A DNA stretch of 64,000 bases from Dysidea avara (GCF_963678975.1 NC_089276.1:18419272-18483271), one strand, 5' to 3'. Positions 43,220 through 56,892 are shown, numbered from the stretch's first letter. The notes: generated by a model from the letters alone, not told the origin. Program-made: numbers and translations.

Positions 43220-46200
43220 CAAACACACCCGCATTCAAGTTACAGTACAAGTACTGTACAACACATACATATACCATAAAACAGAAACACAATAGCTTCA
43301 ACGTGTACTCACGTTGTTCAACAGTCAACAGTGTGGCCCGTTCAACCACCTCCAATAAGTTGATAAGAGATTTCTGTACACGCTGTGATGTCTTGGTCTG
43401 TACCATACCACAAAATCAACTCCATAATATGTACATGCAGCATGAATGAATATCTACATACACTTATGCATACATGTAATGGAAAATGACATGTACATAC
43501 AATTAGGTTATTGCAAAAATAACTTTTTTAAGATAAGCACACCCTAAAGATGCATTAAAAATGACTTGCCAAATACAGCCACCACCTGTTTTAAAATAAG
43601 TACATGTACATCAGAAAAAGTTTTATTTGAAAGCTACGTACATGTGTGACAAGGTTTCACCACTACCACGTTGAGTAGATATCACTCACCAAACTAAACT
43701 GAGTACTGAATTGTAAGAATTCTCTGCCATCCCACACCCAGTCTGTGTACAGAAACAATGTACATGTTTATTTCAGTGTGACACAGAAAGAATTGTAAAT
43801 ATTGACCAAATATCATTATCTACTACTACTTTGAAAATACATGATCAAAAGACCATTATGTACAGTAGATTTGTGCAAACAGTGTAAGTATACACAAAAG
43901 AGGAATAACTACAGTGAAAATAAATTCAAATGATTTGTTATTATGTTACATACATAGTTTGATTGTTTGTGTACTCTATTTAACAATTATTTTAAGTTTG
44001 AGTTGGGACAAAAAATGTTAACTACAGTATTAACTGTATGTAAGGATCATAGAAATGAGAGGTCGTCTACAGCTGCTGCTACAGTGTATACACTAACGCA
44101 CATTACATATACAGTCTGTCAATAGTGTAGCTCATGTACATACATGCTGCAACATTAGAAAAAGTGCACAGCAGGCATTAATCTATGGTCATTGAATGAT
44201 TTCCTTACCAGATGGTCCAGATCCTTGTAAAAAAGGAGCATCATCGATGGAGCTGCCCCGACGAAGTGAGCTGACATAGTTTCCCGGTGGCAGACGAGCT
44301 GATCGTAACTCCTTGATCGCTTCCATCACCACTCCTGTCTGCATCTGCCACAACAATTGTTGCACCTCACTACTGATGCCTTGTAGAGCTTCATTCATCC
44401 CCTGAGGGTCTGCATTACCAGTGTACCTGAAATGTAAGTTAAAATGTATTTGTGCACAACAGTGCAGGAAAATATACACATTCTGTACAGAGTGTGAGAA
44501 ATGTTGCCGTAAAAAACACTCGGTGTGTTATATACTAATCTATTTCCATCTATTTACAGTATACACAGGGTGCTCTAATTTCAAAATCCAACATTGTGAT
44601 ATTGGGGGTAGGGAGTATGTAAATATATAATAGTAGTAGGTGTGTAAAAGTGAAGCTGTTAAGATACTATACATAATTATGTACTACTGCACACCATACT
44701 ACACTACACACAATAGAATAGTGTACAAAGAACTCACTTCAACAACAGATCACGATATCCAGCTGTGTTCTCCATTATCTGTTGTAGTGATGCTGTGTAC
44801 ATGACAGGGACGACATAACAACTGAACTACATATACGTACGTACGTACACCATACATAAAGTATATATGCTTCTAAATTGTGCTACACAAATAACCTGTA
44901 CTACAAAATTTTTAAATTTGAAAACCAAAAAAAAAACTTCGTTGATAAGCAATAATAAAATTTTTCCATGTGTCGTATACTACACACTGCAAATGCACAA
45001 TACATGTATGGTATACATACAGTAGCACCCCTCAGTTATAAACACCGTGCTACTAACCAAGTGTCTGTTTGATGGTAGATGCCTTCGATCCTTCAGAACA
45101 ATTGATAAAACTAGGACTAGTTGGATAAAGAGAAACTAAATAAAACAAAAGAACAATCTAACTATGCAACAATACTTGCTCCTAGCTTCCTGTAGCAACT
45201 TCTTCAGTCCACCATTCTTAAAACCTGCTGGATGGTCTGCAGGACATCCTATTGTTACTGTATGGCAAACCCTCTCTAAGCAGAACAATAAAATATTTTA
45301 CATAAACAGAATTCGCAGAGAAAGCATCTTGCAAATGCAGTATTTAAAAACAGATATGCATATATAGTATGGATATATACATACAGTACTGCTCAAATGC
45401 AACGTCATCTCGGGAGAGGGTGAGCAATTTAAAAACTCACTAATTGAAGAGCGTGGCACCCATTTCGCTTGCAAGTATTTGTCCCATTTCATTTGGGATG
45501 AATACTCACAACAAAACAGGTGCCACGCCCTTTAATTAGCAAGTTTTTCCATCACTTGCACTCTCACGAGATGACATGTTTGAGCGGTACCGTATGTGCT
45601 GTATGTGACAAAGGTCATGAGTTTCTGTGTACACTGACCTCTGACGTTAGGAGCTGGTTGAACTCGTAGCGTTTGTATGTGAAGATTGGTTGGTATTAAT
45701 GACAATGTGTGGTCCTTTCTGCATGTGCTGCGCTTGAACCCGTGAGCCCCTAAGAGAGGGTAAATGAATAGTGCAACAGTGTGAGAGCCTTGTAAATGAT
45801 ATGTATAGTAAAGGTGTGGACATACACACACACGCACACAAACACAGACCTGTGCATGCATGCACACAAGCAAGCAAGCGCGCACAAAGCCACACACACC
45901 TTCCACAATGAAGGACTGAAGATCTTGTGTTGAGGCTTGATAGAAGCTAACAGCCTCCATTAGTATAGCCTGTGCAGTGATGAGGTGATTGTTCCATGGC
46001 TCCATCAGCTTGCCCAATCCTTGCAGCTCTTTCAACCATGCCATGTCTTCTCGACTATAACACTTCCTGTAACCAACAAACAACAAACTGTTGTAAAATA
46101 TGATGGGAGTTTTGTAAATGTATACAATATAATATATACTACATGGCAAGAGCTCATAACTTCTTTTCACTGACAGTGCAAGGTGTCAATTTGATATGAA

Positions 46201-49200
46201 GGTACTGTATTGTAAGGCTGGTTTTTGGTCAATATTTTTTTGTGAGAAAATGTAAACCTCCTAATAAACAGTACTACTGTATCGTATGGTACAAGGAGTC
46301 TACAATCTATTGCCATGTGTGATTGCAGTGCATGGCAACTAGTATTGAGCCATTCCTTTCAAAAGTTTTATAAATGACTTGCCTGTGCTAACTGCTTGTA
46401 CAGTAACTATACTTTTCTAAGATAACCTGTAAAGTTTTGTGTATGTACATGTTTGGACTAGGTGTGAATATAAGTTTACGCTCCTAAAGAGTCGAAACAC
46501 AGAATTGTATATACAGGACATACAAACAGACGGACATATACAAGACGTACACATGTACAGACAGACAAGAGTACATACACCAGTTCCAGTGGTATCTGAA
46601 TGTTAAACACACTCTCCCCCATCTCTTCTATCACCTTCAGTGTGCCTCCATCTCTGTAAAAGCACAAGAGGAGCTTTGATTGTAACCGTTGTGAGTGAGT
46701 TCACATTGTACCACGTATTATATGAACACTGGTACTTCATGGATACATTACCTGCAGGGAAATCTGAAGTGTTTCTCATACGAATTCTTTAGTGGTGATC
46801 TATGTATTAAATTTAACAGGTAACACACAAATGCATAAAATACTCTTATGGAACACACAATGGCCACAATGTTATTTGAGCGGTTACACATAAACTCACG
46901 GTAGGGTGAACTCCTGCGAGATAGTTTGTGCCTACAAGAGAATGGAACAGAGTAAAATTGGTATCATCAAACACTCTAACAGAACATGACACACACACAC
47001 ATAGGTTGATGAGGTATCCATATACTAGCACTGCCATACAACAGAAAATTTTGACTTTGACAAATCAGTTGATTTATCAAATTTTAATTTGTCAAATGCC
47101 CCACAAGTCAATGTTTAGATATGTGATTTCTTGCTATTCGTCAAATTCTAATTCATCAAAGCTGATCAATTGTGAATTTGTCAAATTTTACTTTTATTAA
47201 TATTTCCTGTTGTATGGCACAGTACATGTAGTAGTAATTCAGTAATTTAGTGCATTATAAATACAGTACACAATTGTACACTGTATATTACCTGATGTAG
47301 CTGATGTGCAGGATTGGGGACATCTCCAACTTTAGTGACAATAACATTAAGACAACACGGGATCACTGTATCTGTATTTCCTATGCTGTAGGCAATGAAA
47401 AATAAAGACATGTGTAATGTAGAACATTTGTAAGTTATTGATGTACATACATGTTCACAAAATTTTTTGAGAAAAATTGTTGTACTTGTCATGAAATATG
47501 CTTAAAAAGTTGTAGTTAGTGAAGTATGGAGGCAACCGGAACACAGTCTCAAATAGAAATATGTGACCGGTTTAAGAAAAGGGGTCTTCCACACACATTC
47601 AATATGCCAACTTTGACAACTCATAACTTCATATTGGAAAAGGCAATTGACTTGAAATTTGGGCAGTAGTGAGCACCAATGTAGTTTAGAGGATGGAGAA
47701 ATTTTCAGTTGAATATGTTTTTTGAGCACTGAGTTATGGTCTTCCGAGTTCATAGAAATGGATGTGTATGGAAGACCCCCTACTGCAGGGGGTACATGAA
47801 TATCATAAATTAGGTCACATACATATGGAAAATGAGTTTGAATAAACATTACACCAATAGAACAGTCAGCTAGCACTGAGATCTGCTTTCAATTTTTTTT
47901 TCTGGCAGCACACTCGGTAGCAAATTTTCAAACAGGCATCTCCTGATTTCAGAAAGTGAAATGATTTCAGTTTGAAGGTGATTCAGTAAGTACAGCATTA
48001 CGGAATAATGTGTACAGTCACAAGCATTAAGCTTGTCAACGCAGTAAATAAGTGTCTATGCAGTATATTTCTTAATGGGTCCCCCACCCGACCCTTATAT
48101 GCTCCCATCACTTCAGCCAACTGTTATAACTTATGTATACAAACATGATTTTAAAAGGTAGTAGGATAAAGTACTTACAAGGGGATCCCCCTTGTAAGTA
48201 CTTTAATTAGTAAGTACTTTAATTACAATAAAAGTACTTACTAGGGGATCATCAACTCTAGTGCAAATTTAGTAGCCCATACCATATATGGCTGTTGAAG
48301 CAATTTCTATTCTACTCGCTTATAAAATTCCCTTGTTTGTTAATTTTGAAACATAATTCATCAGTTGCAGTACATGTACATAACTAACACTGGATCCAAT
48401 GCTGGTAGGCAAAGCAAAATATTTCGCTTATGTACACTGTACATTCTGCCTGTTACGTATGGAGCAGCACATCTACAATCAATCAACATAATTATTTTGA
48501 CTGTTGGAGGTGTGGTATAAAATCATTGATGATGTCTGTTTATTGTTACGTACATGATAGACAACACACAAAGCCATGGTGTGCTACCTGCAAATCAATA
48601 CCTTGTGCTGTTAGCAATAAGAAATGACATGACAAAGGTAAGTCCATGATGCATGAATTGTACATATGTATGTACTACAGTATTGTAGTCTTTTGTATCT
48701 GCGTTTGTCTGAAGGTACCATTTCATAAAATACTGTAGTTAAAGTTACTCAGCCAGTAGATACATAATTCAGTGAACAAACAAAGATCACAATTGAAAGC
48801 ATTTGGACCATCTTGAAGGCATGTTATTGCACCCAACCATTACTGTCAAAAGCCCATGAATGTATGCATTGTAAGGCTGGTTTGATTTTCTGGCTGACAT
48901 TTATTTTTTTTTTATGGGGAAGTGTAATACCATTCATACTCCCATTGTATACTATCGTAATCTATGATGTGATTACTGTACCTGATGAGTAGCTTGAGAC
49001 CATCATGGTCCTTTGATGATATCACATCCTTTATAGTGCACTCTGCATGGCCCATCAGTTTGGCCTGGAGTAAAAAAAAGCAACTGTACTTTGATCTTGT
49101 ACTGCATATGTAACACCTTATATGGACATGATACACACACTCACACGTGCATATGCAAACAGCTGCCAAAGACTGTTTGATTTTGTATGGTGTGTAGTGT

Positions 49201-49929
49201 GCGTATATGTGCGTGCATGCGTGCATGATGTAGTGTATGTGTGTGTCTATGTATGTGCGCATGTATGTATGTGTAACCATTCTTTTAGGCCGGGCAAAAT
49301 TAATTCACCGTTTTTATCATTGCCTGTGTGATATTTCAAAGTTTTACTAAAACCTTCACTATGTATTATTTCATATTACCACATACAGTAATAGCAGTTG
49401 CCTTGTATGTACTGTACATAGTCCAGTCATGTACATACTGAAGGTGTAGCAGATGAGGCAAGCCAAAGTCCCTTTCACTGAAGACTTCTGTTGATCAATA
49501 TACTCTAATAGAGCAGTCATGACTACAGTGTAAATTGAAAATGCCCGCCTGCACCCTAACACACACTAAGGTTGAGACAAACAGTTTAAAGCTTCGAAGA
49601 TTCATTTGGTTTCATAACATTCAAATGCTGCTTTACCCCACCAAAACTTTGTTACCATGGATAACAAGTTAAACCAGTTGTACAAGTATTGTCACTCCTT
49701 GTTGAAGCTACCATTTACATATTTTTTTTTGGTGTAGTTATAACAGCTCAAACAATGGTTATACTGGAGCTATAACAAAGTGTAGGAGTTTGTACTACAG
49801 TGTACAGTACCCCTAATAACCATCAATTGTGTTCATTAATTGTTGACATGACATTTGTAACAATTAAAGCTTCGAAGCTTCAGAAACATTTTCAAAAGAA
49901 GCTTTGGAGGATCTATTTGTGCATTCGTT

Positions 49930-49989
<60 letters not shown>

Positions 49990-52900
49990 GAGCATACTGG
50001 TCACTCTCTTCTTCAGTACAACCCTCTAAAGAGCTCTGGCTGGCGATAAACAATAACTCCTTGGGTACAGAATAGACCTCAAACTGTAACTGACACTGCT
50101 GGGGTATACGAGGGGTCACCTCCAGGAGAACCAGCGTGAAATAAAGAGGATCACATGATGACTAGGAGGGAAGAAAACACAACTTCAATCAATAAACGTA
50201 ATGACTGTAGGAACTAGAACTTGTGAATTATGAAAAGTGACACTAGACTGCGTTTTAAGTCAAACACAATCATAAAACATGAGTTCTCACTGGCAAAATT
50301 CACTTTTTAAAACATGCATGTAAAACTATTGCTTTAAGGAGTACAGGAGAGTCCACATGTACAGCAGGGTATTTGATAAGGCAATATGGGGCTCATTTGG
50401 CCCAGTGTGAACACAAATCTCCATCGCTTCTGCTCCATTTTTCTCGGCACCAATTCAGTTTTGTGGCTAATACACATTAAAATTGAGCTAATTGGCCCAG
50501 TGGTACGTATCCTACTAGTGGAGCAATAGATGTCGGGGTTGGGCCAGTTTGACTCAGAGTAAAATACTTATCAAAAACCCTGACGTACAGGAATATACCA
50601 CACACACACACCTCTATCACTTCAGTACATGACAATCCTAGAGGTCCCTGGATTCCACGTGGTACACGAATCAGGTTGGTCCGAACAAATGTGTTTGGTG
50701 GCTGTCCACCTTCCACCAGTGGCAAACAACTACAAGCTGTGAAACAATAAGAATACAAATTATGTATACATATATTATAATATGCACACACAAACAACAC
50801 AACTAATTTGCAATGCGCAAAAAAAAACAACATAACAAACATGCTGTTTGAAATGGCTACACCACATACATATGTATTCGACCGTACATTAGTTGTGTGT
50901 ACATAAAACACTAAAATATATTTTGCATAATCCATAGACCATATTCCACTAGTGTTTCAAACTGGCAGAATTAATTTCCTTGTTACAGTTTCCTGTAAGC
51001 ATATACAAAATTATTGCATGCACGTAGTACCTGTGAGATTCAATCAGCGATAGTTCTCATTATAGAGCTTACACAAATGCTCATGCACATGTATATCACA
51101 TGTGCATGTATACTGTATTAGAGACATACTGTATTAGAGACACATACACAGGTGTACTACAGTACACACACTTACATAACGATAGCTCATATTTAGGGTA
51201 CTGTTTCTGATCAAGTGATGTAGTAGGTTGACCACCGATTTGTGACAGACGGTTTACTAACAATCCAAACAACAAAACCACAAGGTAACATATCACACAG
51301 CTACAGGCTGGTAGATCACAAATCATAAACTCCCACATAACATACGTATTGTATGCATTATCAATTACTAGGCAATAACCTCGAATGGGTCACCATTTAT
51401 GGAAAAATATTAGACAGGTAACTAAGTAAGTAGTACTGCATCAATATAGCAGATAATTGTGTACACACATTAATGTCTCAGAGAGATTCAAGCTACACAG
51501 GTGAACTACACAGCAATCTGTGTAACATGTACCATAGTACAAATGCAGAAGAAACTACTGAAAGTTTATGGTAAATGCTTATCTAGTTGCAGGTTTGGTA
51601 AAAGTGATATAGATAGTACATAACAGGTACTGTACTGCACAGTTTAGCCTTACTGGGTAGCACATGCAAAACAACATGTACGTACGTCAGCAGCTCTTTG
51701 GTACCTTGCACCACTGGATTCATGCATACAAACATACGTGCCATACATGCTACGGAGCTAACATCTTTTCTGCGTTCCTCTTGGTTGTCTTCTCGTTACA
51801 AAATCCACTGTGGAGAAACAAGTACACAATCAAACACAAGTCAATACAAATGTTTGGAAGCTTTTACCCTTAAGACTTATACCTGTTAGCAGGTACTATA
51901 ATTTAAGAAATCACGGTAATTGAAAGAAATATTATGGAATTTAAGGAAATACAGTGTATTGAAATTACTGTACACGTACAGTAAGTGATCAAAAAACACC
52001 AAGCAATAAACATCACATGTACAATATGTCATATACTGTATGTAGCACGCATACCCATTTTCTTTGGCTTCTTCACAGATTCATGTGACAATCCTTGAAT
52101 ATTCAGTGGGTCCTGGAAACACACATCAAATAATTACAGTATAAGTATGCATACACACATACAGACACGCAGACTTAAACACACAAATCAAACATGCACT
52201 GTACTACACACTGTATGCATGCTACACCCACTAAATGCATGCACGCACGTACGCACGCACGTACGCACGCACGCATATACATACATACACATACAGTACC
52301 TGTCCAGTTAACATAATCATTTCATTTTGCAATTGGTAGAGCATTGACCGAAGACCCTCATAGCTATAGTGCATACAATAACAATGCTAAACACAGTACA
52401 ACATAATCACACTAAATATAGATTATAAGCCAGTTTTATACCATCGTCACCAAATTGATTTGGCTGTGTTGCATTGCATACAGGTGGTGACCGCTAACAT
52501 TGCATACAGGTGGTGACCGCTAACATTGCATACAGGTGGTGACCGCTAACATTGCATACAGGTGGTGACCGCTAACAGATCTACGTACGTAAATTGCTCA
52601 ATAATTACAGCGAGGGATAAAATAAATACAGCAGGGTTACTGTAGAAACACTTTTCTACATGTAGTGGTAAACTCTGGGAAAACTCCAAAGAGAATTGAT
52701 AAGCTACATACTAGGGCTGCACCGATTCTAGTATCGGTATCGGTATCGGGCCGATACTACTGTTTTCATGAAGTATCGGAATCGGCCATTATATTGTTAC
52801 AGATACCGATTCTTATCACGTGCGAGAATAAAATAACGTTCGTTTGTACCATTGCTCATTTTGCTAGCACAGTGGACGCCTAAAAGCATCAAGTATAACA

Positions 52901-55900
52901 CTAATAGCTAACTACCAGTAAAATTACTGATCTATGTTGAAATCTACGTGTGAAAACACTTTACTGAGAAAAGGATCGATATACTCTAATAGAACAGTCA
53001 ATAACTCTAATAGAGCAATCAGGTAGAAGTTACTGTTTCAGTATTAGAATATTCTGTGTTTTTGTAAGCACCATTATGATATCTACACTTCTCCAGAAGA
53101 ATACTGGAATATCCACTGGTTTGAATTTCAGTAACTTCCTTCTTTGTGAATCTTGATTGCTACTTCATTATAAACATGAACCATACTGAAAATGTGTACA
53201 AGAATACCATGAAATGCACTATATAATAAATGTGTGCACTATGAAGTAGTGACTTTAAGGTACTTGGTATCGGTACTTGTACTTGCAGATACTTTCCAGC
53301 TGAGTACTTGGTATTTGAAGTATCGGTAAAAAGTGGAATCGGTGCAGCCCTACTACATACGTACGTACATATGATGTACATCCCTGTAGCAAATGATAAA
53401 GCTATCAAACCATTGATAAAGAATTATAAGGAAGAAGCCCATTTAGAAGCTTCTTAGTGTACATCGATCCCAACAAGGTCTAGCTGGCTTCGTATGCGTG
53501 TGGAAAATGTGTATAACTCCATTATTGCCGCAAAAATACATGCCCAACAGTCTAGCCCATGAAGACAGCATAAGTGACATAGCAGCGCTAAATTATGGTA
53601 CTGCCTAAGCGCAATGTCGCACTCGCCCGTGCCTTGAGAGTGCAAGGGATATTAAAACTTGCTAATTAAAGGGAATGGCATCCTTTTCGTGTGCAAGTCT
53701 TTATCTTCAATTTGAGGGATAAAGGCTCGCTTGCACGTGAAATGGGTGCCGCGCCCTTTAATTAGTGAGTTTTTAAAAATCCCTTGCACTATTAAGGCGT
53801 GGGCAAGTGTGACATTGTACTTGCTTGTTAGTTTCTAAAGAAGAGTGGTTATATGTTGATGGGTTAAAGTGTAAGTTGAGTGACTACATACATGCATCAC
53901 AGGTAAATGTGATTGTTAGCATAAGGAGATGTACTGTATCAACATTGCCAGTTAACACCTGTTAGCATAAAGTTAACTAACTGTGTACAGCTTCACCCAA
54001 TTATCCCAGCCATCAATTCAGTATGTGATAGTAGTGGAGAGCTATATGCTACAGCTCTGAAGCAATATGTCACTTCTGGGCTCTTGATTTATATTATGTA
54101 CTGCACATGTATATGAATTGAATTGTATATTGTGTAACTGTTTCAATATGAACTATTTCCTTCATGTTTCCAAAGTGAAAACGCATGGCATGTCTTGGTG
54201 TTGTCTCTTATTAAAAATTTAAAATGAGTTATACAGGTCAGGTATCTTGTTTAAATGTACATATATGTATACATGTGATGCATTTTATTCTACTACTACA
54301 CACCTTGCAGTTCTGATAGCACTTATCCACCGATGCATTTCATTTTCTGACGATGCAGCCAAATCATAACTGCGACTCTCCTCATCTTCAAACCCTATAT
54401 GTGTGAGAATACACAATGTATAGTCATAGTCTTATGTATGTAGTACTGTGTACAATGTGCACATATGTGTACATACAACAATGTACACATACACAATACA
54501 CACTTAAGCACACACTGTGTAGCAAGTATTATACCAGTACAAAACTTACGAAGAGAGAAGCAAAACGGACGAATGTCACTAGGTGACTTCTGAACTTGAC
54601 ACCTCTCTAATATTATAACTCCAATAGGAGACTCTCCCGATGATTTCTACAACACAACACATGAGTGTAATAGTGTATGCTATTGACACTATGTAGCTAA
54701 TGGTGTGTCCTACAGTGACTATAGTATGTTGTCAACTTCTCAGGATAATCGTATAGCTTAGTGTAATACTGTATGTATGGTACAGTGGTGTTGGACACAA
54801 GTTAATATCATTCTTAGAGTACAAAAAAGTGCACTCTATGAGCTACTTTCTTTGTAACATGATGATATTACAGCATATAGAGTGCAGAGTGAAGTAAAAA
54901 TTGACACACTCTATTAATACTGTACTTATGCATGCAACCTATTACAATAGACAGTTATTGTGTACTGTGTTAACCCCAGCTTTAGACCACCTCAATAAAT
55001 TACACACAGTATAACATCTTATACACTCAACCATATATTTCTATGGATTAACTGTTCAAGTTTCTTTGATAAGGCAAGTCACATTTGGGAAATACAGTAC
55101 TTATTGTAAGTGTAATTCACATGGCCACTCGTGTATTTATAATTTAATCACACATAAATTAATCATGTATTTACATTGTAGGAGTGTGTGATGGACAGGA
55201 GCGTCTATCAAGTGACTTGTCGTACATAAAGGTAATAAGGTAGTCACTGAGTGAGCTAATTGTACAAGCACTCCAATTTAGCGCATGCATGACGCACGCA
55301 CACACACACGCACAAGCACACATGCACTCTCTCTCTCACAGACAGACACCATTCAGAGACTATAATACTGTTACAATAAACAGACTTGCATTAAGTAATG
55401 AGCCTTGTAGAGTTGCTGATGTGTGCACCAAGTAAGTGTGGCAAATGAAGTGATTGCCAGAGAAGTCATCAAAAAGATACTACCCATGCAACTTATATAT
55501 ACACAATGACTATAATGTGAAGACCATGAACATCTCAGGAACACACAGAGTATCCGTAATTATAAAAATAGTAACCAAAGAGTATTAAATGATTGCATGA
55601 AGTAACACAAATGTTTCGGTAATTGTTGCAACAATCAGTCCCATGTAGTATCCACTATAGGTCATTGCATAGTATGAAAGCTATTGGGGTCAGGTTTTGG
55701 AGTTCATTACACTAAAATTAGCTATTTATCCACAAGGCATACTATATACAAGGGGTGTGTAAGTGTTAATTGTATGTGCATGTTAATAGATGCATGTATG
55801 CACAGCCACAGACACACAGTATGAATATACACTCCCTATACTGTAGCTTGATGTCGCCTGACAAACAAACAGATACGTTGCCCCTACATCACAATTAACA

Positions 55901-56655
55901 CAACTTCACTGCTACTTGAGAAGGCCCACAAAATGGACTGTTCATTGGCACAAAATGCTATTCACTATCAATGCAGACAATATAAATGGGGCTTCAGTGT
56001 GTATGAGTACATGTAAGTGTATAGGAACATCTAGTCAGTGCATTATCATTGATACTAATCAAGTCATTGGACAATGAACATATACTCTATATGAGTAGAC
56101 AATCTGATAAGAGATTCCAAGTATAAAACACACACACACTCGCTGAGTCCTACACATATACACAAGCACTTGCACATTAGGAAAGGTTTTTCCCTATAGC
56201 ACTGCAAGGTTTTCCCAATTAAATAGTGCATACACCATGTTTACCATAGAGCTGTAGGGTTAATACACAAACATCAACTTGACTATCACAACAGTTAGGC
56301 TACTCACATCCCAGTTTCCGAGCTCAGTAGCCTTGAAGTAGAACAGCAGATTACCTTTCAGCCTAAACCACCTTGGATTATAGCCTGTAACATGAATTAA
56401 CAACAGTAACACCCAGTAGAATTGTACAATTGCTAACTTTGCACAAATTAAACTAGGCGTTTACAATAATAATAACCTCAAAAAGCACTAACTCGTATGC
56501 ACAAATTAACGTGGTGGATTATTCTAACATCCAGGCACTGTATACAATTTGCTAGTACCTTTCGTACTTCCCTTTCCCCTTTTATCTAGAAGTCCTTCTA
56601 TATCGGCTTCGCAAGTGCAGGCCAAGTTGGCCATCTCTTTTTCGTTGAACCTCAT
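40873..56655 (-). CDS. INPP4: Inositol polyphosphate 4-phosphatase (INPP4) with N-terminal PHETA-like PH domain and C2 domain, complete
   Basis: Hydrolyses the 4-phosphate of PI(3,4)P2, acting on endosomal and plasma membranes (family knowledge). 33 exons: 56655-56559, 56384-56308, 54646-54550, 54394-54304, 52363-52300, 52112-52055, 51256-51176, 50736-50612, 50161-49988, 49064-48982, 47385-47292, 46931-46900, 46799-46752, 46653-46579, 46066-45900, 45749-45639, 45257-45176, 45116-45058, 44792-44738, 44426-44209, 43742-43690, 43397-43313, 43151-43107, 43026-42920, 42592-42527, 42468-42345, 42068-42001, 41822-41764, 41712-41583, 41512-41437, 41383-41277, 41229-41075, 41020-40873. Sum 3111 nt, 1036 aa, phases consistent at all 32 junctions. 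Residues 1-125: Sesquipedalian-type PH (MRFNEKEMANLACTC, RWFRLKGNLLFYF, ESPIGVIILERCQV, MHRWISAIRTASYEGLR). About 180-345: C2 (CDPLYFTLVLLEV). Then INPP4 body (VTIGCPADHPAGFKNGGLKK, GMLEDMMVIVQEL). Catalytic loop CKSAKDR, Cys949 and Arg955 (CX5R), intact. Confidence 0.92.
41870..41941 (+). tRNA. trnV-CAC: tRNA-Val(CAC)
   Basis: 72 nt: acceptor GTTTCTG pairs with CAGAAAC, D-arm TGTAGTGGTTATCA, anticodon loop CTCACAC (anticodon CAC), T-arm CCCGGTTCGATCCCGGG. A long T-run (41946-41955) terminates Pol III. It lies in a 178-bp INPP4 intron (41823-42000), on the opposite strand to the host gene. Confidence 0.95.
45391..45586. mobile_element. Short MITE, about 195 bp
   Basis: Ends GCTCAAATGCAACGTCATCTCG (left, in two blocks) and CGAGATGACATGTTTGAGC (right) are inverse. 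The interior has AAACTCACTAATTGAAGAGCG and the inverse CCTTTAATTAGCAAGTTTTT. A relative sits at about 53600-53825 in another intron of the same gene. In INPP4 intron 45258-45638. Confidence 0.75.
47032..47220. mobile_element. Short MITE, TGCCATACAACAG ends
   Basis: The left end TGCCATACAACAGAAAA and right end TTCCTGTTGTATGGCA are inverse. The interior is built of TTGTCAAATTTTA/TCATCAAA units in alternating orientation. In INPP4 intron 46932-47291. Confidence 0.7.
47559..47824. mobile_element. MITE, TATGTGACC / GGTCACATA ends
   Basis: TATGTGACCGG at left and AGGTCACATA at right, with inner GGGGTCTTCC and GGAAGACCCCC also inverse; 266 bp, no ORF. The right end of the copy 1 insertion near 4535-4547 (AGGTCACATA) looks like the same family. 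In INPP4 intron 47386-48981, the rest of which holds a hairpin (48172-48206, ACTTACAAGGGGATCC) and nothing else recognised. Confidence 0.65.
49930..49987. repeat. (CA)n tract at an INPP4 splice donor
   Basis: About 57 bp of CA. On the INPP4 strand it is a GT run whose first GT is the donor of exon 50161-49988. Confidence 0.9.
50365..50583. repeat. Dispersed MITE-like repeat (copy 2)
   Basis: Diverged copy of 14861-15086, same orientation, with ends AGGGTATTTGATAAGG and CTTATCAAAAACCCT. Lies in the INPP4 intron 50162-50611. Confidence 0.7.
52472..52576. repeat. 26-bp tandem repeat x4
   Basis: Four almost exact units beginning CATTGCATACAGGTGGTGAC in the INPP4 intron 52364-54303. Confidence 0.93.
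52712..53352. mobile_element. hAT-type MITE, 641 bp, 8-bp TSD
   Basis: Ends TAGGGCTGCACCGATTC and GAATCGGTGCAGCCCTA are perfect inverses. The 8-mer CTACATAC flanks both sides (52704-52711, 53353-53360). The interior is rich in GGTATCGGTATCGG and carries two adjacent copies of the 19-bp dyad motif (52982-53021). No ORF. In an INPP4 intron. Confidence 0.9.
53607..53820. mobile_element. Short MITE related to 45391-45586
   Basis: Inverted halves: TGTCGCACTCGCCCGTGCC against GGCGTGGGCAAGTGTGACA, and TTGCTAATTAAAGGG against CCCTTTAATTAGTGAG. The remaining parts of this intron and of introns 54647-56307 show only CA/AG-rich stretches and no further element I can support. Confidence 0.7.
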
Positions 56656-56892
56656 CTCACAGTGCTAACAAACATTATACCTTGTGGAACACTGCCCGTA
56701 GTATTTCAAGGATAGCCTCAGGAATAGTAAACGATTTTCTAAACTTTATTTACAGCTCACCACGATCAAAGGTTCTTCCCATAATTTATTTATAACAATT
56801 TACCGGTAATTGGCGATGATTTATAATTCCGGTTTCGCATGGTTCAGTGCACGTGCTTTGATTCTAACTAAAGCACACCAAGAAAGGAGTGC
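56656..56892. promoter_or_regulatory. 237-bp bidirectional promoter with E-box
   Basis: Spacer between the divergent start codons of INPP4 (56655, minus) and the CCDC51-like gene (56893, plus). A canonical E-box CACGTG in GTGCACGTGC lies at 56850-56855, about 40 bp before the plus-strand start. No TATA box seen. Confidence 0.5.

Noticed and set aside
45532..46170. 212-codon minus-strand open frame
   Set aside because: It is a chance read-through joining two INPP4 exons (46066-45900 and 45749-45639) across an intron; homology stops at the splice sites.
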